Assembly (NCBI GenBank): GCA_036377075.1
Contig: DASUZB010000277.1
Coordinates: forward strand, 1-29,593
Direction: 5' to 3'
DNA: 29,593 nucleotides
Origin: DASUZB01 sp036377075
GTDB lineage: Bacteria; Actinomycetota; CALGFH01
Part shown: in pieces, positions 1 to 7,258 of the stretch
Position numbering within the stretch: position 1 is the first letter of the stretch
Layout of the letters: every line of letters begins with the position of its first letter
Program-made: the position numbers and the translations under genes
The notes under the pieces: model-generated
Databases searched by the model: none
What the model saw: only the letters and a program-made list of their open reading frames with translations
Told to the model about the DNA's origin: nothing

Positions 1-1377
1 GGCTCGCAGACGTTCGCCACGCGCGACCAGGCCCGCGACTTCAAGCACGCCCTGCTCGCCCGGCTCGCCCGCGGCGCCTGGGTCGACCCGCGCCTTGGCA
101 AGCAGACCTTCGAGGCCTGGGCGGGGGAGTGGTGGGCGCTGTGGTCGGCCGACCCCGACCGCAGCCCCGCGACCCTGCAGGCGACCGACGCGCGGCTGCG
201 CCGCTACCTGCTTGCGTTCTTCGGCCCCCACCAGCTCCGCGCCGTCACGGTCAGCATGGTGCGCCGCTGGCAGAACGAGCTTCGCGGCCGGGTCGGGTTC
301 GACACCGTGATGGCCTGCCGGTCGGTGCTCAACCGCGTCCTGCAGGCGGCCGAGGACGACCGGCGCATCGACGCCAACCCCGTCCCCAAGGTCCCGGCCC
401 CCAAGCCGCCGGTCGACCCGGCCGTGCTGCTCGGCCGTGCCAAGCGCCGCTCCTACACCCCGGAGGAGTTCGGCCGGCTGCTGGCCGCCGCGCGGCCCTG
501 GTGCCGTGACCACTTCCTGACCATGGCCGGCACCGGCCTGCGCCCCGGGGAGCTGCTCGGCCTGCGGGCCCGCCGCGTCGACCTCGCCGCCGGCCGCCTG
601 GAGGTGCTGGAGGTCCGCTACGAGGCCGGCAAGTTCGGCCGAGGCTACAAGCCCCGGCCCAAGCGCGCCACCAGCATCCGCGCCATCCCGCTCGCCGCCC
701 AGGTCGCCGGGGCGATCGCCCGGCAGCTCCCCGCCGGCAGCCCGCCCGACGCGCTGGTGTTCACCGGCCCTGGCGGCGGCAGCGGCGTGGCGGCCGGAGC
801 GCGCACGGCGCTGTCGCGCGACAACCTGCGCCGCGCCTACCACGCCGCCCTCGCCCGGGTGAACGACCCCACCGCCAGCCTCGGCTACACCCCGCGGCGG
901 GTGCTGCGGGCGCTCTCCGAGGCCGGTCCCGGCCAGACGCCCGACAGCTTGCGCGCCCGCATCCCGGGCGTGACGCCGAGAGTGCGTACCGTGCGCGAGG
1001 CGCTGCGCGAGCTGGAGGCCGCCGGGCTGGCCGTCCGAGACCCGACCGGCGACGGCGCCGAGCCGCGCTGGTCGGCCTGCGAGCCGCCCCGGGACGACGC
1101 CCTCGCAGGCCTCAAGCTGCGCGGCCCCCACGACCTGCGGCACACCTTCTCGACCTGGCTGGAGGACGCCGGCATCCCCGCCCGCGTGATCGACGAGCTG
1201 ATGGGCCACGCCGGCGGCCGCCGCGGCGCCGCGGACGGCAGCGCGATCGGTACGCGCTACCGGCACACCACGCCCGAGATGGAGGCCCGCGCCGTCGGCG
1301 CTGTGGAGCAACGGCTGGACCTAGCGCTTCGGGTCGCGAAGGACCAAGAGGGTGCCAGGCCGGTCGAACGGCTCTAG
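1..1377 (+). CDS. Tyrosine recombinase/integrase of an integrative element (5' end outside window)
   Basis: The frame is open from base 1, so the N-terminus lies outside the window; 458 residues are visible. The first ~60 residues resemble the arm-binding region of actinobacterial integrases, followed by a helical core-binding domain and the catalytic domain. Catalytic residues can be seen: Arg ~181 (TGLRPGEL), the HDLRH box with His ~377 and Arg ~380, His ~403 (MGHAGG) and the nucleophile Tyr ~420 (TRYRHTTPEM). Such enzymes cut and join DNA at attP and attB, often the 3' end of a tRNA gene. About 70 extra residues (roughly 296-365) sit between the catalytic core and the HxxR box and look like a winged helix (LRALSEAG ... 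VREALRELEAAGLAV). The C-terminus points at tRNA-Val(GAC), the likely target. A related C-terminal tail survives at 24214-24303. Confidence 0.93.
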   Translation, partial: GSQTFATRDQARDFKHALLARLARGAWVDPRLGKQTFEAWAGEWWALWSADPDRSPATLQATDARLRRYLLAFFGPHQLRAVTVSMVRRWQNELRGRVGFDTVMACRSVLNRVLQAAEDDRRIDANPVPKVPAPKPPVDPAVLLGRAKRRSYTPEEFGRLLAAARPWCRDHFLTMAGTGLRPGELLGLRARRVDLAAGRLEVLEVRYEAGKFGRGYKPRPKRATSIRAIPLAAQVAGAIARQLPAGSPPDALVFTGPGGGSGVAAGARTALSRDNLRRAYHAALARVNDPTASLGYTPRRVLRALSEAGPGQTPDSLRARIPGVTPRVRTVREALRELEAAGLAVRDPTGDGAEPRWSACEPPRDDALAGLKLRGPHDLRHTFSTWLEDAGIPARVIDELMGHAGGRRGAADGSAIGTRYRHTTPEMEARAVGAVEQRLDLALRVAKDQEGARPVERL

Positions 1378-1386
1378 GGCTACGAC

Positions 1387-1983
1387 CTACCGCGGCCGGC
1401 GCCGCTTCCTACGCTTCTGGTGATGAGTGCGCCGACTCGGCTGGTCCGCCCCCGGCGCTCTCGGCGGCTCTGCGTCCAGCGCTCTCGGCGGCTCGCCACC
1501 ATCCAACCAACGCCGTACCTCTACTGCGAGAGGTTCATCAGGCGCCGGCTGCTCCAGCTCGTACTCCTTTTGGAGCATTGCCAAGCCTTCGTACATGCAC
1601 GATCGAAGCTGGTTCAGTGCTTCTGCACCTCTCTGGTACAAGCCGGGGCTCATCGAGTTGGGAAACGACTGAGCCGCCGTCAGATAGTCGTTGCATGCGC
1701 GCCGCATCACAAGAAGCACCTGCAACGCGTAGGAATCGGCGGGAAGCTCCTGCATCGCCGCAGTGAGTTGCGCACGGAGGTCCAGGATGGACTTTGTGAC
1801 CTCGGGAGTCACCTCATAGCAATTCTCCTCCCAGAGGACCCGCCGACCTCCCATCCAGATCAGGAGGCGACGAAGGATCTCGCGCTCCGAAGGAGTCCAC
1901 TCCCACGAGACGCCAGCAACAGGGGTCGACACGCCAGTGAGCCGCGGTCGAGGACGCCCTTGGAGTCGGTCGAAGATGCCCAT
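1387..1983 (-). CDS. DUF6650-like hypothetical protein, element cargo
   Basis: This 198-residue protein has the pattern I remember for the uncharacterised DUF6650 family: an N-terminal RLTGVSTPVAGVSWEW, then RRLLIWMGGRRVLWE, a stretch ending in a regular helix (ILDLRAQLTAAMQEL) and the MRRACNDYL region. The C-terminal ~40 residues are Pro/Arg-rich and end in a basic run (QKRRKRRRPR). No membrane segment or signal peptide is seen. The start is supported by GGAAGG about 8 bases upstream of the ATG. It lies tail to tail with the integrase (9-bp gap), between the integrase and the tRNA. Its GC content is visibly lower than that of all its neighbours, which fits recent acquisition. Function unknown; the family assignment is from memory. 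Confidence 0.8.
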   Translation of the reverse strand: MGIFDRLQGRPRPRLTGVSTPVAGVSWEWTPSEREILRRLLIWMGGRRVLWEENCYEVTPEVTKSILDLRAQLTAAMQELPADSYALQVLLVMRRACNDYLTAAQSFPNSMSPGLYQRGAEALNQLRSCMYEGLAMLQKEYELEQPAPDEPLAVEVRRWLDGGEPPRALDAEPPRAPGADQPSRRTHHQKRRKRRRPR

Positions 1984-2005
1984 GGAAGCATGCCTTCCGG
2001 TGCGG

Positions 2006-2027
2006 TTGCTGCCCGCTTGCTGCCCAA
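2006..2027 (-). repeat. Paired 11-bp direct repeat, candidate integrase arm-binding site
   Basis: Two adjacent units, TTGCTGCCCGC and TTGCTGCCCAA, lie between the cargo gene and tRNA-Val(GAC). Read in the tRNA direction, the first GGGCAGCAA starts 71 nt past the last base of the tRNA gene. The same pair, also with an 11-bp period, recurs at 25104-25125 beside another tRNA-Val att site, and a single copy at 21902-21910 has the identical 71-nt offset. Arm-site function is inferred from position and recurrence. Confidence 0.6.
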
Positions 2028-2095
2028 CAGTGGCGCGGCACTGGATGGTTGGTGGATGCGGAGCAGGGTCAGGCCTCGTGACCTGTACCTATAGA

Positions 2096-2133
2096 TGGTG
2101 GGCGCGGCAGGGATTGAACCTGCGACCTCTTCC
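2096..2133 (-). other. Probable attachment site: 3' half of tRNA-Val(GAC)
   Basis: The integrase at 1-1377 converges on this tRNA, and the related element at 21.8-25.3 kb used the equivalent 3' half (anticodon loop to CCA) of tRNA-Val(CAC). The second att copy for this element would lie outside the window to the left, so the core cannot be confirmed here. Confidence 0.5.
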
Positions 2134-2170
2134 ACGTCAAGGAAGCGCTCTCCCACTGAGCTACGCGCCC
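2096..2170 (-). tRNA. tRNA-Val(GAC)
   Basis: The minus strand folds as a cloverleaf: acceptor stem GGGCGCG with CGCGCCC, anticodon stem CTTCC/GGAAG around loop TTGACGT (anticodon GAC), T-arm with GGTTCAATCCC, discriminator A and an encoded CCA (2096-2098). It is the last of three tRNA genes read from the promoter at 2432-2461, and its 3' end borders the integrated element. Confidence 0.97.
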
Positions 2171-2219
2171 GATGGCGTCCCGATCATACAGCGACTCCGA
2201 GGGGCCGCTCTGGTCGGGG

Positions 2220-2293
2220 TGGAGGCGGTGCCCGGAATTGAACCGGGGTGCAGGGTTTTGCAGACCCTTGCCTAACCACTCGGCCACACCGCC
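2220..2293 (-). tRNA. tRNA-Cys(GCA)
   Basis: On the minus strand, acceptor GGCGGTG pairs with CACCGCC. The anticodon stem AGGGT/ACCCT encloses loop CTGCAAA with anticodon GCA. The discriminator is U, as usual for tRNA-Cys, and CCA is encoded (2220-2222). It is the middle gene of the Gly-Cys-Val cluster. Confidence 0.97.
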
Positions 2294-2309
2294 AGGCCGT
2301 TCTGTCGAA

Positions 2310-2333
2310 CGCCCTCCGAGGCTCCGGAGGGCG
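2310..2333 (-). other. 9-bp hairpin between tRNA-Gly and tRNA-Cys
   Basis: CGCCCTCCG and CGGAGGGCG form a perfect stem around a 6-nt loop. There is no T-tract, so within a tRNA transcript this is more likely a processing or spacer structure than a terminator. Confidence 0.45.
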
Positions 2334-2344
2334 CGGCCGTGGGC

Positions 2345-2420
2345 TGGAGCGGATGACGGGACTCGAACCCGCGACCCTCACCTTGGCAAGGTGATGCTCT
2401 ACCAACTGAGCCACATCCGC
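2345..2420 (-). tRNA. tRNA-Gly(GCC)
   Basis: On the minus strand, acceptor GCGGATG pairs with CATCCGC. Anticodon stem TCACC/GGTGA encloses loop TTGCCAA with anticodon GCC. The T-arm has GGTTCGAGTCC, the discriminator is U and CCA is encoded (2345-2347). It is the first gene of the cluster. Confidence 0.97.
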
Positions 2421-2431
2421 GCAAGACCTGC

Positions 2432-2461
2432 ACTATAGCAACGGCCTTCGACAAGGCTCAA
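2432..2461 (-). promoter_or_regulatory. Promoter of the tRNA Gly-Cys-Val cluster
   Basis: On the minus strand, TTGAGC (2456-2461) and TATAGT (2432-2437) are 18 bp apart. Transcription would begin a few bases before the 5' end of tRNA-Gly at 2420. This is the most A/T-rich short stretch between the divergent tRNA and sigma-factor units. Confidence 0.6.
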
Positions 2462-2511
2462 CCAAGCAGGCGCAACCTTCCTGAAGCCGCTCGTCCGTCC
2501 CTGTCCTCCCA

Positions 2512-2541
2512 TTGCTCCACCTTCTCACGCGGTGCTAGCGT
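2512..2541 (+). promoter_or_regulatory. Possible promoter of the sigma/anti-sigma genes
   Basis: TTGCTC (2512-2517) and TAGCGT (2536-2541) are separated by 18 bp, in the style of actinobacterial housekeeping promoters. It would leave an untranslated leader of about 140 nt before the preferred GTG at 2691. Evidence is the match alone. Confidence 0.3.
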
Positions 2542-2690
2542 CCTGCCCGGATCGCCGGTCAGGGCGGGCGGGGGATCGCTCGGCGGGGCCGCGCGCGATC
2601 GGTCGGGGCCCACACCGCGACGGACGGCGCATCGAGGTTGAACCGACGCGGCGCGCCGTTACGAACGCATGGCGGAAGGATCTTGCGCGC

Positions 2691-3299
2691 GTGCGAGGAA
2701 CCAGAGCATACCGGGCGTTACAGGACGGTCAGCTGGTCGCGCTCGTCGCCGATAAGGACGCGGGCGCGCTGGAGGCGCTGTACGACCGGTACGGCAAGGT
2801 CGCCTACTCGCTCGCGCGCAGGATCGTGGTCGACGAGACGCTTGCACAGGATGTGGTCCAGGAGGTGTTCCTCTCTATCTGGCGTGACGCGGGCCGCTTC
2901 GACGCGGCGCGTGGGTCGGTCTCGACCTACCTGCTGGCCATGACCCACCACCGCGCCGTCGACGTGGTGCGGCGCGAGGAGAACCTGCGGCGGCGGCGCA
3001 CCACCGACGAGGCGCTCGAGTTCGAGCCCGACCCCAAGCCGGGGGTGGAGGACGACGTCGAGGCGGCGGAGCGCCGTGACCAGGTGCGGGCCGCCCTCGC
3101 CGAGCTTCCCCCCGCCCAGCGCGAGGCGCTGGCGCTCGCCTACTTCGGCGGCTACACGCAGCGCGAGGTCGCGAGCCTGGTCGGGGTCCCGCTCGGCACG
3201 GTCAAGACGCGCATGGCCGCCGGCATGCGTAAGCTGAAGGACGCCCTGCGCGAGCCGGGCCGCGAGGAAGAAGAAGAGCAGCCTTGGAGCCGGCGATGA
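2691..3299 (+). CDS. ECF-family RNA polymerase sigma factor
   Basis: This 202-residue protein has sigma region 2 (ALEALYDRYGKVAYSLARRI ... AQDVVQEVFLSIWRD, with the DNA-melting stretch STYLLAMTHHRAVDVVRR) and region 4 (LPPAQREALALAYFGGYTQ, then EVASLVGVPLGTVKTRMAAG), joined by an acidic linker (FEPDPKPGVEDDVE). This is the two-domain ECF layout that redirects RNA polymerase to alternative promoters. I chose the GTG at 2691 because GGAAGGA lies 10 bases upstream and homology starts just after; the frame is open upstream to 2532, but that extra sequence looks non-coding. The stop overlaps the next start (ATGA), so it is coupled to the anti-sigma gene. Similar in style to SigK-type factors; the regulon is unknown. 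Confidence 0.93.
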   Translation: MRGTRAYRALQDGQLVALVADKDAGALEALYDRYGKVAYSLARRIVVDETLAQDVVQEVFLSIWRDAGRFDAARGSVSTYLLAMTHHRAVDVVRREENLRRRRTTDEALEFEPDPKPGVEDDVEAAERRDQVRAALAELPPAQREALALAYFGGYTQREVASLVGVPLGTVKTRMAAGMRKLKDALREPGREEEEEQPWSRR

Positions 3300-4075
3300 C
3301 CCACACCGACTTCGAGCAGCTCGCCGCCGGCTACGTGCTCGGCGCGCTCGAGCCCGACGACGAGAGCGCCTTCCAGCGCCACCTGGAGGGCTGCTCGACC
3401 TGCGAGGCCAGCGTGCGCGAGCTGGAGGCGGTGGTCGGCAAGCTGGCCTATTCGGCCACGCCGGTGGAGCCGCCGCCGTCGCTGCGCGCCGCGATCCGGC
3501 GTGAGGTGGCCGCGACCGCGCGGCCCCGCGCCGCCCGCGCGACCGGGGTGGCGGCCGCGCGCGACGTGCCGCGGCTGCCGCGGCGCCGCTGGACCACCAC
3601 GGTGGCGGGGCGGCTGGCGGTGGCGGCCAGCATCATCGCCGTGCTGGCGATGGGCTTCTGGAACCTGAGCCTGCACGACCAGAACGACCGCTACCAGCAG
3701 CGCCTCGCCGCCTTCGAGCAGGCCGGCCGGCTGCTCAACGACCCGGCCGCCCGGACGATCCGGCTGTCGGGCAGCGCGGGCACGGCCACCGCGCTGGTCT
3801 CCTCACCGCAGGACAAGGGCTTCCTGATCGTGGAGAACCTGCCGGCCCTGCGCCCCGGCCGGGTCTACGAGGTCTGGGGCATCCCCAAGGACGCGGCCCT
3901 GAGCCAGGCCGTCCCCGCGGGCGTCTTCCGCCCGTCGCGCGGGGTGGCGCTGGTCCCGTTCCAGCTCGCCATCACCCCGACGATGAGCTACGGCGTCACC
4001 GAGGAGCCCGGTCCGGAGGGCAGCCGCAGCCCGACCAGCGACCCGGTCCTGGCCGGATCGGCGACCACTGCCTGA
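3296..4075 (+). CDS. RskA-like membrane anti-sigma factor with zinc-finger motif
   Basis: This 259-residue protein has an N-terminal anti-sigma domain (MTHTDFEQLAAGYVLGALEP) with a zinc-binding pattern H-x3-C-x2-C (RHLEGCSTCEA, residues ~28-40), a basic linker, one membrane helix (residues ~103-121, RLAVAASIIAVLAMGFW), then an outside domain of the RskA C-terminal type (VYEVWGIPKD near residue 190). It should hold the sigma factor encoded just upstream at the membrane until a signal triggers cleavage. The start is the ATG in the ATGA overlap with the sigma gene, with GGAG 8 bases upstream; an in-frame ATG at 3284 is less likely. The coupled sigma/anti-sigma pair is the usual arrangement for this family. 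Confidence 0.93.
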   Translation: MTHTDFEQLAAGYVLGALEPDDESAFQRHLEGCSTCEASVRELEAVVGKLAYSATPVEPPPSLRAAIRREVAATARPRAARATGVAAARDVPRLPRRRWTTTVAGRLAVAASIIAVLAMGFWNLSLHDQNDRYQQRLAAFEQAGRLLNDPAARTIRLSGSAGTATALVSSPQDKGFLIVENLPALRPGRVYEVWGIPKDAALSQAVPAGVFRPSRGVALVPFQLAITPTMSYGVTEEPGPEGSRSPTSDPVLAGSATTA

Positions 4076-4149
4076 TGCAGATGGATGTATCGTGGCGACT
4101 ATGGCGGAATTAGTCCTCCCGAGTGGTTCCCGGGCGGGAGTTTGGAATG

Positions 4150-4209
4150 CAGACTTCGTCTGTATGACAATCGGTGACCTACGACTACGATCGGTGTGGT
4201 GACGTAGTC
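4150..4209 (+). promoter_or_regulatory. Promoter/operator region of the histidine kinase operon
   Basis: The 163-bp gap between anti-sigma and kinase genes contains no gene. It holds a hairpin CAGAC-TTC-GTCTG (4150-4162), a possible promoter TATGAC (4163-4168) with TACGAT (4186-4191) at 17 bp, and a dyad GACTACG (4183-4189)/CGTAGTC (4203-4209) with a 13-bp spacer that overlaps the -10 element, as an operator would. A weak hairpin of the CTCCCG/CGGGAG type just upstream may end the anti-sigma transcript. Confidence 0.4.
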
Positions 4210-4238
4210 TGTCGGCCCATGCGGAGGGAAGACTGCTC

Positions 4239-4973
4239 ATGACCCAGGGCCAGACCACGGCTCCCTCACTCCTGGGCCTCGAGGAGGACGGGAGGGACCT
4301 GTTCGGGCTCGCCGCGCACAAGCTCAACACCCCGCTGGCGTGCATCCGAGGGTTCGTCTCGACGCTGCTGCAACGCGGCAACGACCTCGACAGGGAGACC
4401 GCCCAGCAGTTCCTCCAGCTCGTCCTCACCCAGGTCGACCGCCTGCAGGACCTGGTGCGCGACTTCCTGCTGCTCGCCCGCGTCAACGGCGGCGTGGCCG
4501 CGCTGGCGCGGCCGTTCCGGCCCCGCGACGTGCTGCTCAAGCTGATCGACGTGCTGGGCACCGAGGGCGTGCGGGTGCAGCCCGCCGGCGAGGTGGACGC
4601 CGAGGTGGTGGGCGACGCGGAGCTGGTCGGCCTGGCGCTGCGCCCGCTGGTCGAGAACGGCCTGGTGTACGGGCCTCGGCTCGGCATGGTGACGGTGACC
4701 GTCAGCACGGGCGAGCAGAGCACCACCTGGGAGGTCCACGACGGCGGCTCGCGGCTCACCAGCGAGGCGCTCGACCAGCTCTTCAAGCCGTTCAAGCGCT
4801 CGGACGAGCCGATCGAGCGTCGCGGCTCGGGTGCCGGGCTCGGCCTCACCCTCGCCAGGGCCTACGCGGAGGCGATGGGCGGCTCGGTGGGCGGCCGGGT
4901 GGACGAGCACGGCACGGTGTTCTCGATCGAGATCCCGACCAAGCTTTACGAGGGGAGCAGTGGTGACGACTGA
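4239..4973 (+). CDS. Soluble sensor histidine kinase without sensor domain
   Basis: This 244-residue protein consists almost only of the kinase core. The phosphoacceptor is His ~27 in LAAHKLNTPLACIRGF, followed by the dimerisation helix pair and an ATPase domain with an N-box (RPLVENGLVYG), F-box (LFKPFKR) and G-box (GSGAGLGLTLARAYAEAMGG). The expected D-x-G box is altered: the matching segment reads VHDGGS. No membrane helix, PAS or GAF domain is present, so input must come from partner proteins or a soluble ligand. GGAGGGA lies 9 bases upstream of the ATG. The response regulator overlaps its 3' end by 11 bases, so the two are translated together and are very likely cognate. Confidence 0.93.
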   Translation: MTQGQTTAPSLLGLEEDGRDLFGLAAHKLNTPLACIRGFVSTLLQRGNDLDRETAQQFLQLVLTQVDRLQDLVRDFLLLARVNGGVAALARPFRPRDVLLKLIDVLGTEGVRVQPAGEVDAEVVGDAELVGLALRPLVENGLVYGPRLGMVTVTVSTGEQSTTWEVHDGGSRLTSEALDQLFKPFKRSDEPIERRGSGAGLGLTLARAYAEAMGGSVGGRVDEHGTVFSIEIPTKLYEGSSGDD

Positions 4974-5652
4974 GCCTGGCGACCGCAACGGCGCCGTGAC
5001 CAGGGTCCTGGTCGTCGACGACCACTCGGTGACCCGCCACGGGGTGGTGCTGCTGTGCCGCAACGCCGAGGGTGTCGAGGTCGTCGGCGAGGCCAGCGAC
5101 GGCAACGAGGCCATCCAGCGGGTCAGTGAGCTGCTGCCCGACGTGGTGCTGATGGACGTGGACATGCCGCGCAGGGACGGCATCAGCGCGACCAGGCAGA
5201 TCCGCCAGGACCACCCCTCGGTGGGCGTGGTGGTCCTGACCGTCCACGAGGACCAGGAGACGATCTTCGAGGCGATCAAGGCGGGCGCCTCCGGCTACCT
5301 GCCCAAGTCGGCGACCCTGGACGACATCCGCTCCGCGGTCAAGGCGGTCGCCGCCGGCGGCTCCTTCCTCGACCCGGTCCAGGCGCGCAAGCTGCTGCAC
5401 CAGTTCAACCGCTACGCCGACGAGACCAAGGCCGCCGCCGACATCTACTACCTGCTCACCGGGCGTGAGCGGGAGATCCTCGCGCTGCTGGCCGAGGGGC
5501 TGACCAGCCGGCAGATCGCCAGCCAGCTGGTCATCTCCGAGCGGACCGTCAACACCCACATCGGCAACATCTACCGCAAGCTCCACGTCAACAACCGCGT
5601 GGACGCGGTGCGCGAGGCGATGCGCATCCGCCTGGTGGAGCCACCCCGCTGA
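4963..5652 (+). CDS. NarL/FixJ-type response regulator
   Basis: This 229-residue protein has a receiver domain (RVLVVDDHSVTRHGV; phosphoacceptor Asp ~65 in VVLMDVDMPRRDG; Lys in GYLPKSA) and a LuxR-type helix-turn-helix (TGREREILALLAEGLTSRQI ... SERTVNTHIGNIYRKL). The phosphorylated form should bind DNA as a dimer and control transcription. I chose GTG 4963, the second of two adjacent GTG codons, because it is better spaced from AGGGGAG. It overlaps the kinase gene. The targets are not known; the adjacent HD-GYP-like gene and the pilus operon are natural candidates by position only. Confidence 0.95.
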   Translation: MTTEPGDRNGAVTRVLVVDDHSVTRHGVVLLCRNAEGVEVVGEASDGNEAIQRVSELLPDVVLMDVDMPRRDGISATRQIRQDHPSVGVVVLTVHEDQETIFEAIKAGASGYLPKSATLDDIRSAVKAVAAGGSFLDPVQARKLLHQFNRYADETKAAADIYYLLTGREREILALLAEGLTSRQIASQLVISERTVNTHIGNIYRKLHVNNRVDAVREAMRIRLVEPPR

Positions 5653-5684
5653 GGAACCGGGCAGGCCTACCCCGCCCGCCACCA

Positions 5685-5707
5685 CCCGACGCCGCGTGGG
5701 CGCCGGG
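5685..5707 (+). terminator. Possible terminator of the two-component operon
   Basis: CCCGACGCC and GGCGCCGGG form a 9-bp stem with one A/C mismatch around GCGTG, 33 bases after the regulator stop. There is no T-tract, so this is only a GC-rich hairpin at the right place. Confidence 0.35.
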
Positions 5708-5929
5708 GTGCTGCGCAGAATTTCGTAGTTCCGGTCACCAGTTCGGTGCATAGGAGCTAATCGGGACGACCCGTAGCATCGAGCCCGCGGGAGCCGCAAG
5801 GACCGGGGCTCCCGCCAGCGGTCGTCCGTGGCGGCGGGCCCCGGCCTGAGGGGACGGGCTGGTGGGGCGGCCGCCGCTTCCCGTCCGCGACCACGCGGCC
5901 GCTGCCGCCCGGACCTGGGAGCGCTTTCG

Positions 5930-7120
5930 TTGCCAGCCCACGTGCTCGTCCTCGACGCGGCGCAGGGGATCGGACCCTGGGCGCGGGACGCGCTGAGCGA
6001 GGCCGGGCTGGCCTCCGCCCTGATCAGCGACGACGACGAGGCTCTGCGCACGGTCGACACCCAGCGGCCCTCGATGGTGGTGCTGCCGATCGAGGAGGTG
6101 CGGCGCTGGGCGCCGGTGCTCGCCCGCCTCGGCGAGGGTCCGACCACGGTGCCGGTGCTCGGGTTGGCCAGCAGGGACACCTCCGTCGACGTGACCCCGG
6201 CGCTGCAGGTCGGCGTCACCGACCTGCTCACCTACCCGTGCTCCACCGACGACCTGGTGGCACGCGTCAGCTCTTCGATGCGCGGGCGGCGGGCGCAGCG
6301 GGGGCCCGAGCGGCCCGAGCAGTCCTCGCCGCTGGCGGCGCTGCGCTCGGTCACCGAGGCGGCCGAGGAGGCGCTGATGCGCACCGAGACGGCCGCCGCC
6401 CGGGTGAGCCGCGCCGAGGAGCGCGACCACCTGCGCGTGGCCCGCGAGTCCCTGGCCCATTCGCTGCAGGTGATCCTCGGCACCATGATCGGCACGGCCG
6501 AGGCCGCCGGGGCGGGCCGCGAGGGCCACGCCCGGCGGGTCGCTGCGCTCACCCGCGAGCTGGCCGTCTCCCTCGGCTGGCCGCCGGTGCGGGTGCGCGG
6601 CATGGAGCTGGCCGGGCTGTTCCAGGACATCGGCCTGCTCGCCCTGCCCGGCGGCCTGCTGGCGGTCCCCGGGCCGCTCGAGCGGGGCGCGGTCGAGCAG
6701 TTGCGCGCGCACGCGGACACCTCCGCCGAGATCCTGGAGCCGCTCAGCCGCGTCGGCGTGCCGGTGGCGGCGGTCCGTGCCCACCACGAGCGGCTCGACG
6801 GCTCCGGCTACCCGCGCGGGCTGCGCGGCCGCCAGATCCCGTTCGGCGCCCAGCTCCTCGCCGTGGCCGACACCTACGCCGCCCTCACCAGCCAGCGGCC
6901 GCACCGGCCGGCGGTCGCGCGGGGGGCGGCGCTGGCCACCCTCCGTGCCGAGGCCGCCGCCGGCCGCCTGGCCGCCAAGCCGGTCGAGCTGCTCCACGAG
7001 ATCGTCGAGGCGCCCGGCCGGGCCGCCCGCGGCGGCGGCGACGTCCAGGCCGGCGCGGGAGACGCCGACGGGCTGCCGCCGCTCGCCCAACCCTCCGACG
7101 GCCTGGCCTCTTCCTTCTAG
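5930..7120 (+). CDS. Pseudo-receiver plus degenerate HD-GYP domain protein
   Basis: This protein of about 396 residues begins with a receiver-like fold (residues 1-115, HVLVLDAAQGIGPWARDAL) in which the phosphoacceptor Asp is missing (PSMVVLPIEE), then a coiled linker (~120-185), then an HD-GYP-type domain. HD-GYP enzymes hydrolyse cyclic di-GMP. Here the first His (EGHARRV) and the HHERLDGSGYP signature are kept, but the metal-binding HD pair reads QD (residues 232-233, LFQDIGL) and the following Lys is lost, so activity is doubtful; it may sense or scaffold instead. I prefer the TTG at 5930, with GGGAG 8 bases upstream; the frame stays open to a GTG at 5828, but that stretch is Arg/Gly-rich and looks non-coding. 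It lies directly before the pilus genes. Confidence 0.85.
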   Translation: MPAHVLVLDAAQGIGPWARDALSEAGLASALISDDDEALRTVDTQRPSMVVLPIEEVRRWAPVLARLGEGPTTVPVLGLASRDTSVDVTPALQVGVTDLLTYPCSTDDLVARVSSSMRGRRAQRGPERPEQSSPLAALRSVTEAAEEALMRTETAAARVSRAEERDHLRVARESLAHSLQVILGTMIGTAEAAGAGREGHARRVAALTRELAVSLGWPPVRVRGMELAGLFQDIGLLALPGGLLAVPGPLERGAVEQLRAHADTSAEILEPLSRVGVPVAAVRAHHERLDGSGYPRGLRGRQIPFGAQLLAVADTYAALTSQRPHRPAVARGAALATLRAEAAAGRLAAKPVELLHEIVEAPGRAARGGGDVQAGAGDADGLPPLAQPSDGLASSF

Positions 7121-7124
7121 TTCC

Positions 7125-7140
7125 GAGCGACCGGTCGCTC
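7125..7140. promoter_or_regulatory. 16-bp perfect palindrome between HD-GYP-like gene and pilin operon
   Basis: GAGCGACC/GGTCGCTC is a perfect palindrome with no spacer, starting 4 bases after the stop of the preceding gene. The rest of the 138-bp gap to the first pilin contains no other gene. With no loop it is a poor terminator, and a dimeric regulator's operator for the pilus operon is a reasonable guess. Confidence 0.35.
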
Positions 7141-7258
7141 GCAACTAGCCAGAACTACTTAACCCCTCTGGTGGAGGCTGCGCATGGCTGCGCCAGATCG
7201 GACGCCCTAGGGTGCATCGGGGCACATCGCCGTATTGCCCCAGGGGGGTGCACGTCGC

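Noticed and set aside
2069..2454. Several short open frames on both strands over 2.07-2.45 kb
   Set aside because: They are translations across the three tRNA genes.
5828..5929. N-terminal extension of the HD-GYP-like protein from GTG 5828
   Set aside because: The extra residues are Gly/Arg/Ala-rich without family resemblance, and TTG 5930 has a good ribosome site directly before the receiver fold.
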